Origin: Artocarpus heterophyllus
Lineage: Eukaryota > Streptophyta > Magnoliopsida > Rosales > Moraceae
DNA length: 64,000 bases
Direction: 5' to 3'
Assembly: GCA_025403435.1 (NCBI GenBank)
Contig: CM046345.1
Span: 1,798,001 to 1,862,000 of the forward strand
In this document: one piece after another, positions 12,432-24,449 of the stretch
How positions within the stretch are numbered: position 1 is the first letter of the stretch
Layout: each line of letters starts with the position of its first letter
The notes under the pieces: model-generated
What the model saw: the letters and a program-made list of their open reading frames with translations, nothing else
Databases searched by the model: none
What the model was told of the DNA's origin: nothing
Translations under genes and position numbers: made by a program

Positions 12432-15400
12432 TTATGTTGTGGAGAACCGGCGCGGTAATCGAGGTGTGGGGATGACCACATCGCGATCAGATTTGATCAA
12501 GCTAAGACGATCCTTGATTGTTTTGTCAAATAGCCTGTTGTCTGGATTCTCCGCATAGCAAACATAGTAGCAACTCACGCATGCCTGAGGCAATGCCATG
12601 GCAATTCTGGTCTGAATGAGCATTGAAGAAAAAAATGAAGTCCACTTTTAGATTTCCAATGAAGTCTATGATTAAAAAAGACAAGAAAAATCATAAAATT
12701 ATCCCCAAGTGATTACAAAAATCCCTCCCTTAAAACACCTTTAATTGACCTAATGTCACAAAACTAAAAAAGATGAGAAGTTTATCTTCACAATTTTTTT
12801 TCTTAGCCAAATCTAACCTTAACAATCATTGTCTTTAATTTTAACCAAATCTTGTATCGGGTGGAAATTTTAAGATATTGACAATGAGAGGGCTTACTTT
12901 TGTAATCTATAAGAATATAAGGTTGAGCATTAGATTTCACTTAAATCCAAAAGAGGATATTGTAATTTTCCCAAAACAGATATTATAAGTTGATCCTGTG
13001 ATTTATCTACAGAAGAGATAAATAATAAAAAGAAAAGGCCAGTCAAGTAAGGGCTACCAACCATAAGGTATCCTATGAAGAACACAAGGAGTGAAATGGT
13101 TGCTGTGAAACTTTGGTGCACTTTGGCAGTCCAAGCAGCCGCCACAATCACGCAAATGGAGCCGCTGCATACCCCCGTAAGGAAGCAGAGCGAGCTGGTC
13201 ATGTCGGCATCAACAACGGGCTCCATTTCCTGCCTTTCGAAGAGTCCCCAAGTGTCTTGGGATGCCCTCACAAAACCTTTCCCATAAGCAGCTATCTAGT
13301 TCCCAAGATAACTCAATTAAAGTGAAGACATTCAATGCTACTAATGCATTTTATAAGGGTACAAGATTGACTTTAAAATGGGATTTGTATTGTAAATTTT
13401 GCCAAGCATAATTAGTATATAAGTCAAGGATAATTGATAAGGGCTTGATAACAAGATTATTTAAGATAATATTGGATATACTTAAAGATAAAGAGCATTT
13501 TTGGTAGTCAATATTATAGCAGCATGCCTGGCTGCATTAAATCATTGCAGAAACTTAAAAGAGCCTCACAATTACATCATATATGAGAATGACATAATTT
13601 TAACCCTAAAGAAAGAGATAACACACTTTTGACAAAGAAGCTGCACCTAATACTCGGTTTGAATATGAAACTTTTTGACTATCAGAAACCTTCTTTTGAT
13701 AATAAGTAACACTTTTTTATTAGCAAAACTTACATCTTCATTTATACTATTCCAAAAAGAGATAAACAAGGATAATTAGTAAAAGTACCTGTACAAAGGC
13801 CCAGCCATTGCCATATCTGAAGATGGACTCCATGACTCTGAGGCAGCAGTGTGCACAAGAGAACATGAACTCGTCTTCCCCTTCGAGTAAATTCAAAGCC
13901 CGAGCAACAATTCGCAACGCTTCGATTGTAGGCACGAAGAGAGACCCAAGGCAAGCACTTCCAAGGTTCTTAGTCAAGGCTCTTTGGAAGCAGAACTGAG
14001 TGTTGGATTGCATTCCTCTAAGATAATACAAAGCAATCACCCTACTAACTGTTATATTCGCAACATTCCTCATCACGTCAGCAGTCCAAGCCAAGCTCAA
14101 AACCAATAGAATTATGGTCAACGGAGCGTAGTAAAAATTCAATGCCCCAATTACTGCCAATATCCACATAGACATCCACAAAAAACCAACCCCAAGCATT
14201 ATATAAATGGGCTTGTTCAGATCGCGAAATTTTGGCACGGGTTCAAGAGATTTGACCAAAATCTTGCTGCAGAATCCAATTCTTGGAGACACCCAACAAG
14301 CATACAAGCCATTACCAATTGCAAAAGCAATGAAGCAGACTCCAATACCATCAGTGGCGGGTTTCTGGAAGCAAATTAAGAGGATTCCGGCAGACAAGGA
14401 CATGACAAAAGAGCTCCAAAGTATGAAAGGAACCATGAATTTAGGCCATTCTCTTACTGCTTTTTGCCACACAAAGGCAAGTGTAATGCCCAAAAGAGAT
14501 GCAACTTCTACTTGTGGGAGGAAATGTTTCAAAAACCTTTTCTCTTTTCTTTTGACACTGTCTGATGCGATTAAAAGCCCTTGAACTCCTTTGAATAGAA
14601 GAAAGCCAACTAGCCCAATAGCCACTGCCATATGGAGGAGGAAAAGAAAGAGAGATATCTTGTTTGTGTATGATCTTGAATTTAATGTTGTTATAGATGG
14701 CTGGTCAGAAAAAGGGAGAAATTAAAAAAAAAAAAAATTATCAGATCGATAAATAAAAACTTCAGATGAAACTCTGCCAAAAAAAAAAAAGCCCAAAAAT
14801 CAAATTCTCTATTTCTAGGTGGCAAAGATTAAATTTTGATAATAGGGGTCAGAATAAACTTTTTTTAAAAAAATAATTTTCTGGCCCCCCACCCAGAAAA
14901 GGAAAAGAATCAGAAAAATCATTTGACAGGAAAGCAACTCTCAAATGATCAAATCCAATACATCTTTTTACGATACATGAAAAACGTCATAGAGATTAAA
15001 ATCATGACTTTCAAAACTTCACAAGATTAAGCTAGCTCTTTTTCTGCTTAATCTCCTCTAATTAAAAAAAAAAAAAAAGAAATTTACTTGTGGGGTTGGT
15101 GTTGAACGAGGCTGAGAACGCTGAGAGAACTGAGAAGGAGAAGGAGAAGGAGTAGCCATTCTGGTCCGACCATTGATGACAAGCCTCAAAGGGTTCGTCG
15201 GATTAAGCCTCTGCAACATTGACATGTTGAATTCTTGTCCTCCAACATTCTTCTCTCTCTCCTTTTGCTCTTCCAAACCCACTTCTCCTTTCTCAACATC
15301 TTTCACTTCTTCTTCTTCTTTCTTCCCATTTTCCTCTGTCTCTTTCACTACTGCTTCTCCAACTTTCTCTCTCTCCTCCACCACCGCCTACAAAAAGAGA

Positions 15401-15505
15401 AGAAAAAGTCTCAAACTTTCAAAACATATCAAAGAATTGAAGGTGAAAAAAGGGTAAAAATGAACACTTTTTTTGAAATCATCTTACAGGCTCAGAGGCA
15501 CCCAT
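12432..15505 (-). CDS. Choline transporter-like (CTL/SLC44-related) membrane protein, five exons
   Basis: Predicted 547-residue polytopic membrane protein of the CTL/Pns1 family, related to animal SLC44 choline transporters; the plant substrate is not established from sequence. Exons in transcript order are 15488-15505, 15088-15387, 13789-14700, 13062-13295 and 12432-12611, all with GT/AG borders and all in phase 0. The first exon is only six codons (MGASEP). Exon 2 gives an acidic Glu/Lys-rich, then Ser/Pro-rich cytosolic tail. Exon 3 holds most membrane spans, starting with KISLFLFLLHMAVAIGLVGF, and the conserved stretch LAWTADVMRNVANITVSRVI. Exon 5 carries the family C-terminal signature ALPQACVSCYYVCYAENPD. 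No frameshift or stop was found, so it looks functional. The small first exon makes a wrong start easy to call. Confidence 0.92.
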
Positions 15506-17035
15506 GTTTTTTTTGGGCGTTTAACGTTGTTGGGTTTTGTTTGAAAGTACGTTTCTTTGCTTCTGTTATGCAATTCCTTCAATCTTAATGAGTATCTAAA
15601 GTTATAAAAGAGAGAGCTTTGGAGGATGATGATGCAATTGGGTAATGTTTGATGTTGTCGTTCCTTTTTTAAATTGCCTCATCGTCCTGGTACCTCTGCT
15701 ACCAGAATATGCATGGGACCCACCTGTTACAAACTCACGCTTCAACATGGCCCGTGGCGTGCACACACCAATGGGGTGGGAGTTTGGTGATTGAGCCAGA
15801 CGTGGGATGAGAGCACGTGGGAATTGTGGTTATGTGAGGTGTGAGAAGGTGCATGGCATTTAAGGAGAGGATTACAGGACCGTGGAGGCACGTGTTAAGC
15901 GCAAATTTCAAACCTCAATTTGTATTGATTCTCGAGTTGAGGGTTTTTTGTTTTTTTGTTTTTAATCAATAGATACAATCGTTATTATTAATTGATGATA
16001 TTCAAGCACCTACTAATAAAAAAAATTATAACTCATAAATTGATAAAAAAATTAGGATTGATTAAATTGAAGTACTAAATATTTTTCCTAATCAAAATTA
16101 GCTTATTTTAAGCCAACCAACCACCACAATAATACATGAAAAGCAATTATTGTTTAGAATGATTAAAAATAATCGTCCTTGGATAGTTTTTAAGTCCAAT
16201 AAGATATACTAGAACGACTAAAATTTCTTTTAAAAAAAGACTTTAAAATTCTAATCTTATAGGTAAGATTTCTAAAAATCATAACCACTTTCTTCTTTTA
16301 TTAAAAGAGAAAAAAATGTGTGGTGAAAATTTTCAGGCTTGACTGGGGAATTAGAAATTTGAACACATACAGATGATCAAATTTGACGGCTGTGATCAGA
16401 GATTGCTGCTTGGAATTAAAAAAAAAAAAAAAAGAGTTTTGACGAGGAAAAGAAAATTGATTAAATTGTGATATTGAATTTTGTGTGGAAGAAAGAAATA
16501 GACAAAGAAAATCATGCACATGATAAGAGTGACGTTAACTTACCCCACCTTATCTTCTTTGAATATATACATATATGGTATTGAGGGCTTATATGTGTGT
16601 TTGTGTGTGTATATATATGATATGATGATGATTCCAAGTCGTGTAAGGCACTATAAAATTGTCAATTATGTTTCATTATAATTTCTTTTCTTTTTCTGTT
16701 ACTTTATAAAAACCAAATGTAACCGTTTTATGAAGAAGAATACCTAGAAAGAAAAAAAAAATCGTTATGTTACCTAGAGCATGAAAATTTCTGTGGTGTT
16801 TATGAGTCAAAGACTGCCACCTAGCACTAATTTTCTTTTTCTTTTCTTTGCCCAGATGAATATTCAACACAACTTTCTTTTTAATTAAAAAAAATTAAAA
16901 AAAAATGCAGTTATCACTATTAAAAATAATCACCAATGATGTTTTGATTTCATCAGCTAAAAATTTACATGCGTAATTGTTTAGAATTCTGTATCACAAT
17001 CGACGTGAATTTATAATTGGATGAAAATGTATTAG
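15506..17035. other. Intergenic, upstream of the transporter-like gene
   Basis: Contains the promoter region with G-boxes up to about 15900, then A+T-rich sequence with poly-A runs. No gene seen. Confidence 0.5.
15814..15894 (-). promoter_or_regulatory. Two G-boxes upstream of the transporter-like gene
   Basis: Perfect CACGTG palindromes lie at 15814-15819 (AGCACGTGGG) and 15889-15894 (GGCACGTGTT), about 310 and 385 bases upstream of the start codon at 15505. ACGTGG/ACGTGT contexts match abscisic-acid response elements bound by bZIP factors. The regulatory role is inferred. Confidence 0.4.
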
Positions 17036-17190
17036 GGTGTTTGGAAGGGTGGTGGGAACCATTTTTACTGTAACATGTGAAAGTTTTATACTGTAGCATA
17101 TTTTTTTGTTGTTACTGTAGCATATGAGAGCTTTACACTGTTTATACTGTAGCATATGTGAGAGTTTTATACTGTAACATAATAATGATT
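17036..17190. mobile_element. MITE-like fragment with repeated TACTGTAGCATATG motif
   Basis: Starts with GGGTGTTTGGAAGGGTGG, like the left end of the element at 11160. It then holds three or four copies of a motif around GAGAGTTTTATACTGTA and GTAGCATATG, which is the reverse complement of the core of the 11160 and 24038 elements. A right-hand inverted repeat is not visible, so it may be truncated. Confidence 0.45.
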
Positions 17191-18087
17191 ACGATTATTA
17201 ATAGAGTCTAGGGAGGAAGAGACATGCATGCACTGTTATGCAATATTTACATCCAAAGCATGATTAAATTAAGATAAAGTAAAAAGGAAAAAAAAAAGCA
17301 AGTTTAAAATAGCCTCTTTAAATGGATAGATGAGAATTGTTTTCTTTTAATGCAACCTTGAATGTACATATCCAACCATCTAAAAATATCTGGTTTTTTT
17401 GTAGTGCAAGAAGAAGGGTCACGAGGAGCCCAACAAAGCCAAGATCATTTGTTTATGCATATGCATTTATTGTTGTATATTGTCGACCAAATTAATAGCC
17501 ACATAAAAATATGCGTGATTTGAAGAACTGAAGAAACCCCCTTTGGAGTTAAAAACATTACTCTCAAACCTAGCTAACAAAGGGTACGGAAATTTATTAC
17601 TCATGGGGGTTAGTTGGAGGCATTCAAGTGAACAACGGCTAGCTAAGCCAACATGTCAATAAATAATAAATTTAAGAAAAAAATAATAATAAATGAATAA
17701 ATAAACTAGCAAGAAGAAGAAACATTGGGCTGGAGAGTATTTGTGCTCATCAGTAAAAAGCTAAAAAAGGAAAGAAAGAAAGAAAGAAAGAAAGAAATTG
17801 CCATACTATGGAGAAAGTTACTCATCCATGTATGATGTACTAATTGTCTTGAGGAATCTTCATGGTTCTTTCCCAAAAGTTTTTATTTTTAATCTAAAAG
17901 AGCCCTTTTTCCATCCTGGTAATTTACCTTGACATCACACATTGACAGATTTATAGGTCACTCAAGAGTATTGAATAGAGTCGTAGATTAATCTTTTAGT
18001 TTTCTTTTCATAAGTTGTACCGTCTCACCACATAACAATAATAATAAGTGAAAATACCCAAAAAAACCCTTATGTATTTTGACTAAT
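17191..18087. other. Intergenic
   Basis: A+T-rich sequence with an AAAG microsatellite at about 17770-17798. No gene seen. Confidence 0.5.
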
Positions 18088-18197
18088 AGCTCGTTTGGTT
18101 CGAGCATTTGAATAAAGTATTTGAATAAAGAATTAAATTTTTGCGAGAGAAAATACTGTAGCAAAATGATTCGAACCGTGATTCGAACCACGAATCA
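18088..18197. mobile_element. Short MITE-like element, member of a pair
   Basis: The segment with GCTCGTTTGGTTCGAGC, then TTTTTGCGAGAGAAAATACT and GTAGCAAAATG matches the reverse complement of 21173-21306. Both copies end in GAATCAAAC- or GATTCGAACC-like strings. There is no coding capacity. Boundaries are approximate. Confidence 0.5.
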
Positions 18198-18212
18198 TCT
18201 CTTTTTTTTCCA

Positions 18213-18993
18213 ACATCATACCCAAAATACCCCTTGTGTGTTGCCTAAATACTATTTTGCCCTTTTTATTATTAAAATACCTAAAACACCCCCTATATTT
18301 TCAAAATCACACTCAAAAAAACCCTTGAAGCAATTAATTTTTTTAAAAAATTCTAATTATCTTTCCCAATATATATTAAATTAAAATGCTATTTTGTGTA
18401 CATGTGTTTTTTTTTTGTTTCCAACTAGTTTTTTTTTATTTTCATTGAACCTTTTAAAATACTAAAATTATCCTCCCCTAATTTTTATTAATGCAATTTA
18501 ACGTATTGTTAAACCAAAACACTAAATAAAATTAATCTTAAAAGTTAAAAACTCTAGAAATAATTGAAGTATTTGCTTAAATTGACATAAAAACTAAGGA
18601 AAACATAATTTCAAATGTTCAAATAAATCTTGACTTAAGCAAATACTTCAATTATTTTGAGAATTTCTAAGTTTTAAGATTGATTTTATTTAGTATTTTC
18701 GTTTAATAATGTTTAAATTGTATTTAGTAAAAATTAGGGAAGGTAATTTTAGTTTTTTAAAAAGTTAAATGAAAAATAAAAAAAACTTGCCTGAAACAAA
18801 AACACAAGTACACAAAATAGCCTATCAATTTAATATATATTGGGAAAAATAATTAAAATTTTCAAAAAAATTAATTGCTTTAGGGGATATTTTGAGTGAT
18901 TTTGAAAAGACATGAGGTATTTTAGGCACTTTAATAATAAAAGAGGTAAAATTGATATTTAGAGAAAACACATAAGGTATTTTTGGTATGATG
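18213..18993. repeat. Large inverted repeat, two arms of about 365 bp around a 54-nt spacer
   Basis: Left arm about 18213-18580 and right arm about 18635-18993. At the inner ends AATTGAAGTATTTGCTTAA faces TTAAGCAAATACTTCAATT; at the outer ends CATACC faces GGTATG. In between, matching pairs such as AAATTAATCTTAAAAGTTAA against its complement continue with some mismatches. A transcript through it could fold into a long hairpin, as foldback elements or siRNA-producing loci do. No protein is encoded; apparent frames in the arms mirror each other. Confidence 0.75.
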
Positions 18994-20379
18994 TTCATAA
19001 CACATAGATGTTTTGGGTATTTTGATGATAAAGGGGGCAAAAGTGGAAAAACACGAGTGTTTTGGTATTTGTCCCAATAATAATAATAATAATAATATAT
19101 TGTATAATAGAGCTAGTAAAATGCTTAGCAATAACAATGCAGAACTATATCATAATTTCATAATTCCAGAGTCTTGTACGTTTGGAAATTAAGTTAATTT
19201 TTTTTTTGTTCCATATGTTTTGATCCAATATTGTTATATTGATGTTTTTTTTTGAGAGGAAACCAAAGCAATGTTTAACATATGCAGACAATTTGAGTAG
19301 TTGTCACGTGCGTGATCTCTGCTTTATCTAACTTTTTCTGTCCTCACGTGATGTTAAACAAGACAAACATGGCTATGAGGGGCAGGTGGACCTGGGCCGT
19401 CAGATTTGGTGACTCAGATCCACCTCATCTTCTTCTCATGCGTCACCCTCATGGCCCCTGCCCATAATTGATCATTGTTTCCCTTTCATTTTTGTTCTTC
19501 ACAATAATCTTGTTCTTCTCATATAATTATAGTATAATTTTTACATAATAATTAAACTTATGAGATTGTGAAATCTTCATATTAAGTTCAGTTAATTTTT
19601 CATACGTTTTTTAAGCCAAAGTAAATAAATTATATGATTAAACATTTTAAAGCTGCACAGGACTTACAAGTCAATTTTCTTATCTGTCATGAAAATGACT
19701 GAAACAAACATTAACAGATTGATATTTGTGCATCTTTTATTGGTAAGAACCACAAGAGTGGGCAACAAGCAGTTTGTTGGATTTGTTTTCGTCCTCTTTT
19801 TTCTTATTCCTCTTGAATGCTTTATTTATCATTTTGTTATTATATATTTTTTATCTGAAGGGCTTTAAACGATGAAAACAACCATAACAATCTTATTTAA
19901 TCATACGAGATTATAACCCGCGACTATCAAAACAGCAAAATTAAATCTAAAAGGTATATTACATATTAAATTAAAGGCTACAGTTTTATGAATAACAAAA
20001 TTATAAACCCACGAGAATGAAAAAGATTTATCAAGCAATGATAACAAAAGAAAGTGGTAGCCTTCAAGATGATAGTTAAGGATTTCATGAACACAACTAG
20101 ACTGATCACATCACATCCTCGACTATTAACAACCCTCTCTTGGCTCAAAACTTCTTCCATGATTTCAACGCCAAAAAATACATGAACAAGAAAATAAAAA
20201 ATAAAAAAGTATCTAAAACCCTTTCCAAAAGCAACATGATTTTACATCGTACGGTTGCTAAGCAGAAGCTTAAAAAGGGCACTTTCTTCATTTAAAATAG
20301 AACTATTTAACACACAGGTTCGACACAGGCGTCCGGGAAATTCTTCAATGTCCACGCCCCTCCTCATGCTCGTCCTCAA
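18994..20379. other. Intergenic, downstream of the UPF0390 gene
   Basis: Contains a simple AAT repeat at about 19078-19096 and CACGTG boxes around 19305 and 19344. No gene is recognised; minus-strand reading frames at 19978-20160 show no conserved feature. The end nearest 20380 is presumably 3' UTR. Confidence 0.45.
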
Positions 20380-21987
20380 CTATTTGTTAGCACCGCTTTC
20401 AGTCTCTACTGTTAATTTTTTCTTTTTGCTTGGTGCCTCTGGCGGCGGTTTGACAAGGCTTAGTTGGCCACCCTCCTTATTTGCAGCGGTGGCTGCCTTC
20501 ATCTCATTGCAGTGGTTTATAAACTTTGTCACTTCCTGATTCCAATTAAATCAAAATTCAGTCCTGAGTGATTCACATTTTGTACAGAAAAAGGACAGGA
20601 TGCAAACTTATAGATTCAGAAATACAATCTTGAGTCTCGACAAATCTCGTGACATTATATAATTCGAACTATAATAATGAACACGCTTTGAAGATTCCTC
20701 CTTTCACAGTCTCCTGTTCAAGTTCCTATTTTACTTACCATTAAACCGAATTGGGCACCAAAGCACACCAATTAGATAAACTAAATATCAAAACAAATCT
20801 CCCCTCAAAACCTAAAAAAAGTATTCAATCATTCTCAAGTTCCAATCAAACAAAAAAGAACGCAAAAAGTGTTTTCAATTGCAAGTTAGGATGAGTGATT
20901 GGAGAACTTCCCAATTCTTGCAAAAACTAATCTTGCACCTTCCATCCATTAAGTGTTCAAACAGAAAAAGTTTCCCCACTATAAATCTCCAAAGTCAAAA
21001 GGATCAAGCAAAATTTAACACACACAAGTTTTTGACATGCCATTAAGTCCCCAACTATAGGACACAACACAAATGTAATGTAGCACATAAAACTCAAAGC
21101 TTTTTCCTAAAATCAATGCCTTTTTCTGACTCTTGCAAATCCAGCCATTAGTCCCCTCAGACAGGGATGAAGGGATCATTCGAAATTCAGAGCAAAACGT
21201 GTGGTGTTTGATTCACAGGTTTGAAGTACATTTCAAACTGTTTTGCTATAGTATTTTCTCTTACAAAAATTGAAATTCTGTTCAAAGCTACAAACCAAAC
21301 GGGCCACATATCTATTGCTGACGGTGAAAAATCACCAGACAAGATGAGTGTTTGTAGCAACTAATCTACTACGTCCGGCTATATTAAGGAGTTAAACCAA
21401 CCTTAAAAAAAAAAAAAAAGGAGAAAGAAAAAATCCCCTATAAAAGCATCACTTTCCAAAGTCACAAAGAACAAAACACACACAAATTGAGAAAACCCAA
21501 GCCATTATATAAATTTCACAACTTTATGCAAATAACACAAATGGAGCAGATTAATACCCAAAGTTTTTTCCTTAAATCAATGTCTTCTCTCACTATTAAA
21601 ACATTTTAAAATAAGCTCATAATTAAAAAAAAATCTTCTCAAGCTTTATTTGCTGGGAATTCACAAATTTTAAATTTAAGTATAATAATTAAAAAAATAA
21701 TGATACATAACAAGAAAAAACAAAGCAGAGAAGGAGAAATTTTGACGTACTCGATCGGTGTCCATTTCGCTCGTAGACTTTGAGGCCTTGACGAATCTCT
21801 TCCCTGAAAACGATTAACCAAAAAAAAAGATTTTTTTTTTGTCACTCAATTCGACGTTCCTCAAGCTAATTGGGAAGGACGAGATCAAGGTAATACCTTT
21901 ACGAGTATGAGCAACTTTTCCATGGCGGCTGGGAGGTATAGTTTTCCTCTTTTGTTGGCCTTTGAATAGATTGCTTTTCTGCGTCAT
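20380..21987 (-). CDS. UPF0390 / DUF2462 family small basic protein, three exons
   Basis: A 99-residue Lys-rich protein of the DUF2462 (UPF0390, Leydig cell tumor 10 kDa homolog) family, conserved in eukaryotes; the precise role is unknown. Exons in transcript order are 21897-21987, 21751-21803 and 20380-20535. Borders are GT/AG and phases agree (91, 53 and 156 nt). The N-terminus MTQKSNLFKGQQKRKTIPPS followed by RHGKVAHTRKGKRFVKASKS is the family signature. The C-terminal part reads EVTKFINHCNEMKAATAANK, then EGGQLSLVKPPPEAPSKKKK. The small exons are easily missed, and the frames on the opposite strand there are shadows. The 1.2-kb second intron carries a MITE-like insertion at 21173-21306. 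Confidence 0.9.
21173..21306. mobile_element. MITE-like element inside intron 2 of the UPF0390 gene
   Basis: Reverse-complement relative of the element at 18088-18197; the shared core reads TTTTGCTATAGTATTTTCTC followed by TTACAAAAATT. It ends with CAAACCAAACGGGCC. Boundaries are approximate. Confidence 0.5.
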
Positions 21988-22214
21988 CTCTCTCTTTCTT
22001 ATGGTTCTGTGGATTTCTGTTTGAAGCTTCTTCCCGGCAAGCTAGGGTTTTGATCCCTTTGTGGAGGCCTGGGTTTATACGTATTCGAGTTAATGTATAA
22101 TACATCCTGTCTATTTTGTCACAACATATTTTAAATTTTGAAATCTTTGATAATTACGGTCTAGTACCGCACGAGGGATAAAAAGAAATAATTTTAGTCG
22201 CAAGTTGATGTAAC
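21988..22214. other. Upstream region of the UPF0390 gene
   Basis: Short 5' region of the minus-strand UPF0390 gene. No clear element identified. Confidence 0.4.
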
Positions 22215-22895
22215 AATGAGCCAGGTCCGTGAGCTAGCACAGGTACGGATTTGTCTTGATACAGTGACGGGCTGAGGCTATACGGTTTATCACTGTTTAA
22301 GACATAGCTCAACCTATAAATATTGATGAATTAAGCTTAGTCAATATATATAGGCCTATGGGCCAGCCCGGCATGGCCTATGAAAAATCATGGGCCAGGC
22401 CGGGCTTAGGCCAGGTCGGGCCGACATGTTTAGGCCTATCATGACTGGTCCATCCCAGCCCTTGTAAGGCCCATATAGGCCCACAATGGGCCATGCCCAA
22501 TTTCATTTTTATTTTTTTTGTTTTTTAGTAATTTTGTAAATATCTTATGTGTAATTATCCTGATTGTACTTTTTTTTTCCTTACTAAAGTTTTGTCATAC
22601 TAGGTTTTTCTTGGAAAGGTTTTTAATGAGGCAATTATAAATAAAATATCACTTTTCATATTTCCATTGACTATTCAAGCTTTTATATTTGTAAACTTGT
22701 TTAAAAATTCCCCAAAAAATAAAAATCAAAAATTAAAAATTGCATGCTTAGATGGGTCAGCCCATCTAAATCTACGATGGGTCAAAATAGGCTTACTCAT
22801 CCTAACTCGTAGATGGGCTCGAATGGGTCGGCCCATTCAAAGCCTACGGCACGGCCCGGATGGGCCTAAGGACTGGCCTGTTCTTGCATCTCTAG
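22215..22895. repeat. GGCCC/GGGCC-rich degenerate transposon-like segment
   Basis: Two blocks (about 22345-22500 and 22748-22895) are dense in GGCCTA, GGGCC, GGCCCA and GGCCGGGC palindromic pieces, separated by A+T-rich sequence. This is the layout of hAT-like non-autonomous elements similar in style to the one at 5395. No terminal repeats or target duplication could be fixed. Confidence 0.35.
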
Positions 22896-24037
22896 TCATA
22901 AGATTTGCTCATAATTTTTTATGTGTAAAACTCGTATTTTTTATTAAAAAAATTAAAAGTCAACATATAAAATATAGTATTTAAATAAAAATTAAATATA
23001 ACTATTGGATCTCGATTTTTAATAATTATAAAATTTAATATATATTTTATTAAGATTAAAAGTTTAAAATAAATTGTACAAAAAGTGAATAGTATCTCAT
23101 TTTAGAAGTGCGTTTGAACAATACCTCTTAGTACTTGTCCTTTAAGAAAGGCTCTAGAGAACTACTTACCACGTGGCAAGAGGCCTTTAGCCAAAAAAAA
23201 CCGTGCTAAGATCTCAAAAGAAAGAATAGTATTCGAATCAGGGTCCTCGAGCTATTTCCTAACCAGAAAACGAGAAAGGGAACCTAATGTTCCACCCATT
23301 GACTGGCAAAAGTACTGATAAAACCCCCATTTCTTTAGCAAAGAATGAACAACATTGAGCTAGCACGTCAGACTTGCCTGTCTACTTGAGGAAAGGAGTG
23401 AATCCTGTCTTCTTTGAACAGCAATCGCGTAATCATTCTCGCCTGTTATTGTCGGGTTTGGCTAGCCCATTTCCTTTCATTGACGGTGTAATTTATTCTG
23501 CGTATTCTAAGCCCTAATTTTGTTACACAACAAAAACGTGGTTTTTTTTTTTTTAAGTGAACTAAAGACGATAAAGGATAAACATGTATGCTAATGACAC
23601 GTCGTTTATTTGATAAACGACATTCATCTAACATAAGAAAACGTATTGTCGTTTAGTAAATACGACAAAGTTTTAGACTGTAATTTGTATGATGAAACGA
23701 AATAAAACATTTTGAAAATCTAATGACAACGAAAATTCATGTCGTTATTGATTAAGCAACATGAAAACTTTAAGAGAGAAAACTAGACACGTGGTCGTCA
23801 ATAGGTGTTTTTTGTTTTTTCTAATAGACAAAAAATGACAATGTTTTTGTATGCTAGTGACACTTGACATGTTGTTTGGATGGTAAAATATATCAATCTA
23901 ACATAGCAAAATGTGTTGTCGTTTTTGAAAAAGACCATCTTTTAGATTATGAATGACACGCTTGGAAATAAAGTACAACATGTCGTTTGTATAATGAAGC
24001 GAAGGAAAACCTTTTGAAAATTTGACGAGGACAAAAA
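22896..24037. other. Intergenic before the NBS-LRR fragment
   Basis: No gene recognised. Bases about 23150-23440 have a more balanced composition than their surroundings. Bases 23590-24000 hold GTCGTT/AACGAC hexamers in both orientations. Confidence 0.4.
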
Positions 24038-24155
24038 TTTCTAGTGTGTTTGGTGTTCACATTCCAACACTCAAGTTCTAACCGCTACAACGTAAAACTC
24101 TCACATGCTATAATATTTTAATTCTAACTCACGAATCTAACTATAGTTTCAAATG
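24038..24155. mobile_element. MITE-like element
   Basis: Begins with GTGTGTTTGGTGTTCAC and contains AAAACTCTCACATGCTATAA, the core shared with the elements at 11160, 17036 and 45090. The right end is near TTTCAAATGCTC. It lies directly before the NBS-LRR remnant. Confidence 0.45.
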
Positions 24156-24224
24156 CTCTCGTCATTGATGTTAGGCAACATGGAAATTTTAAGAGGAGAA
24201 ACACTATGCTGAGTAATGACAACA

Positions 24225-24449
24225 AATCTTATTGACAAATAGATTTGACCCAAGCCAAAATCTAGAGGATGTAGGCTCCAATCATTTTTATGTCTATACT
24301 TGTTAAAGATTTCTTTGAAATAGTTGAAAGTGACATATGGGGCAAAGTGACGAAATGCAAAATGTCTGTTGTGATACACGACCTTGCAACGGCTGTAGCA
24401 GGAAAGGAGTGCCTTAGGTTGGCACGGGATCAAGATCACCAACATGTTC
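24225..24449 (+). pseudogene. CC-NBS-LRR disease-resistance pseudogene, 5' piece (end of NB-ARC region)
   Basis: The + strand encodes parts of an RGA-type NBS-LRR protein just after the NB-ARC core: DPSQNLEDVG, a one-base frame change near 24285, then SILVKDFFEIVESDIWGKVT, KCKM, VIHDLATAVAGKECLRLA and RDQDHQHV. The usual MHDLIHDL motif reads MSVVIHDL, so the MHD triad is altered. Nothing from the P-loop to the GLPL motif is seen upstream, so the 5' part is lost. The frame stops at the Copia insertion and resumes at 37700 (RNVPHHLSIDS), which shows that the two pieces were one gene. Confidence 0.85.
24445..24449. repeat. Target site duplication TGTTC (left) of the Copia element
   Basis: TGTTC lies directly before the Copia left LTR and recurs at 37700-37704 directly after its right LTR. 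Confidence 0.85.

Noticed and set aside
12307..12558. Plus-strand frame of 83 residues
   Set aside because: It is the antisense shadow of the last exon of the choline-transporter-like gene.
18150..18200. tRNA-like GATTCGAACC strings
   Set aside because: GTTCGAATC-like sequence is part of the MITE-like element; no cloverleaf can be drawn around it.
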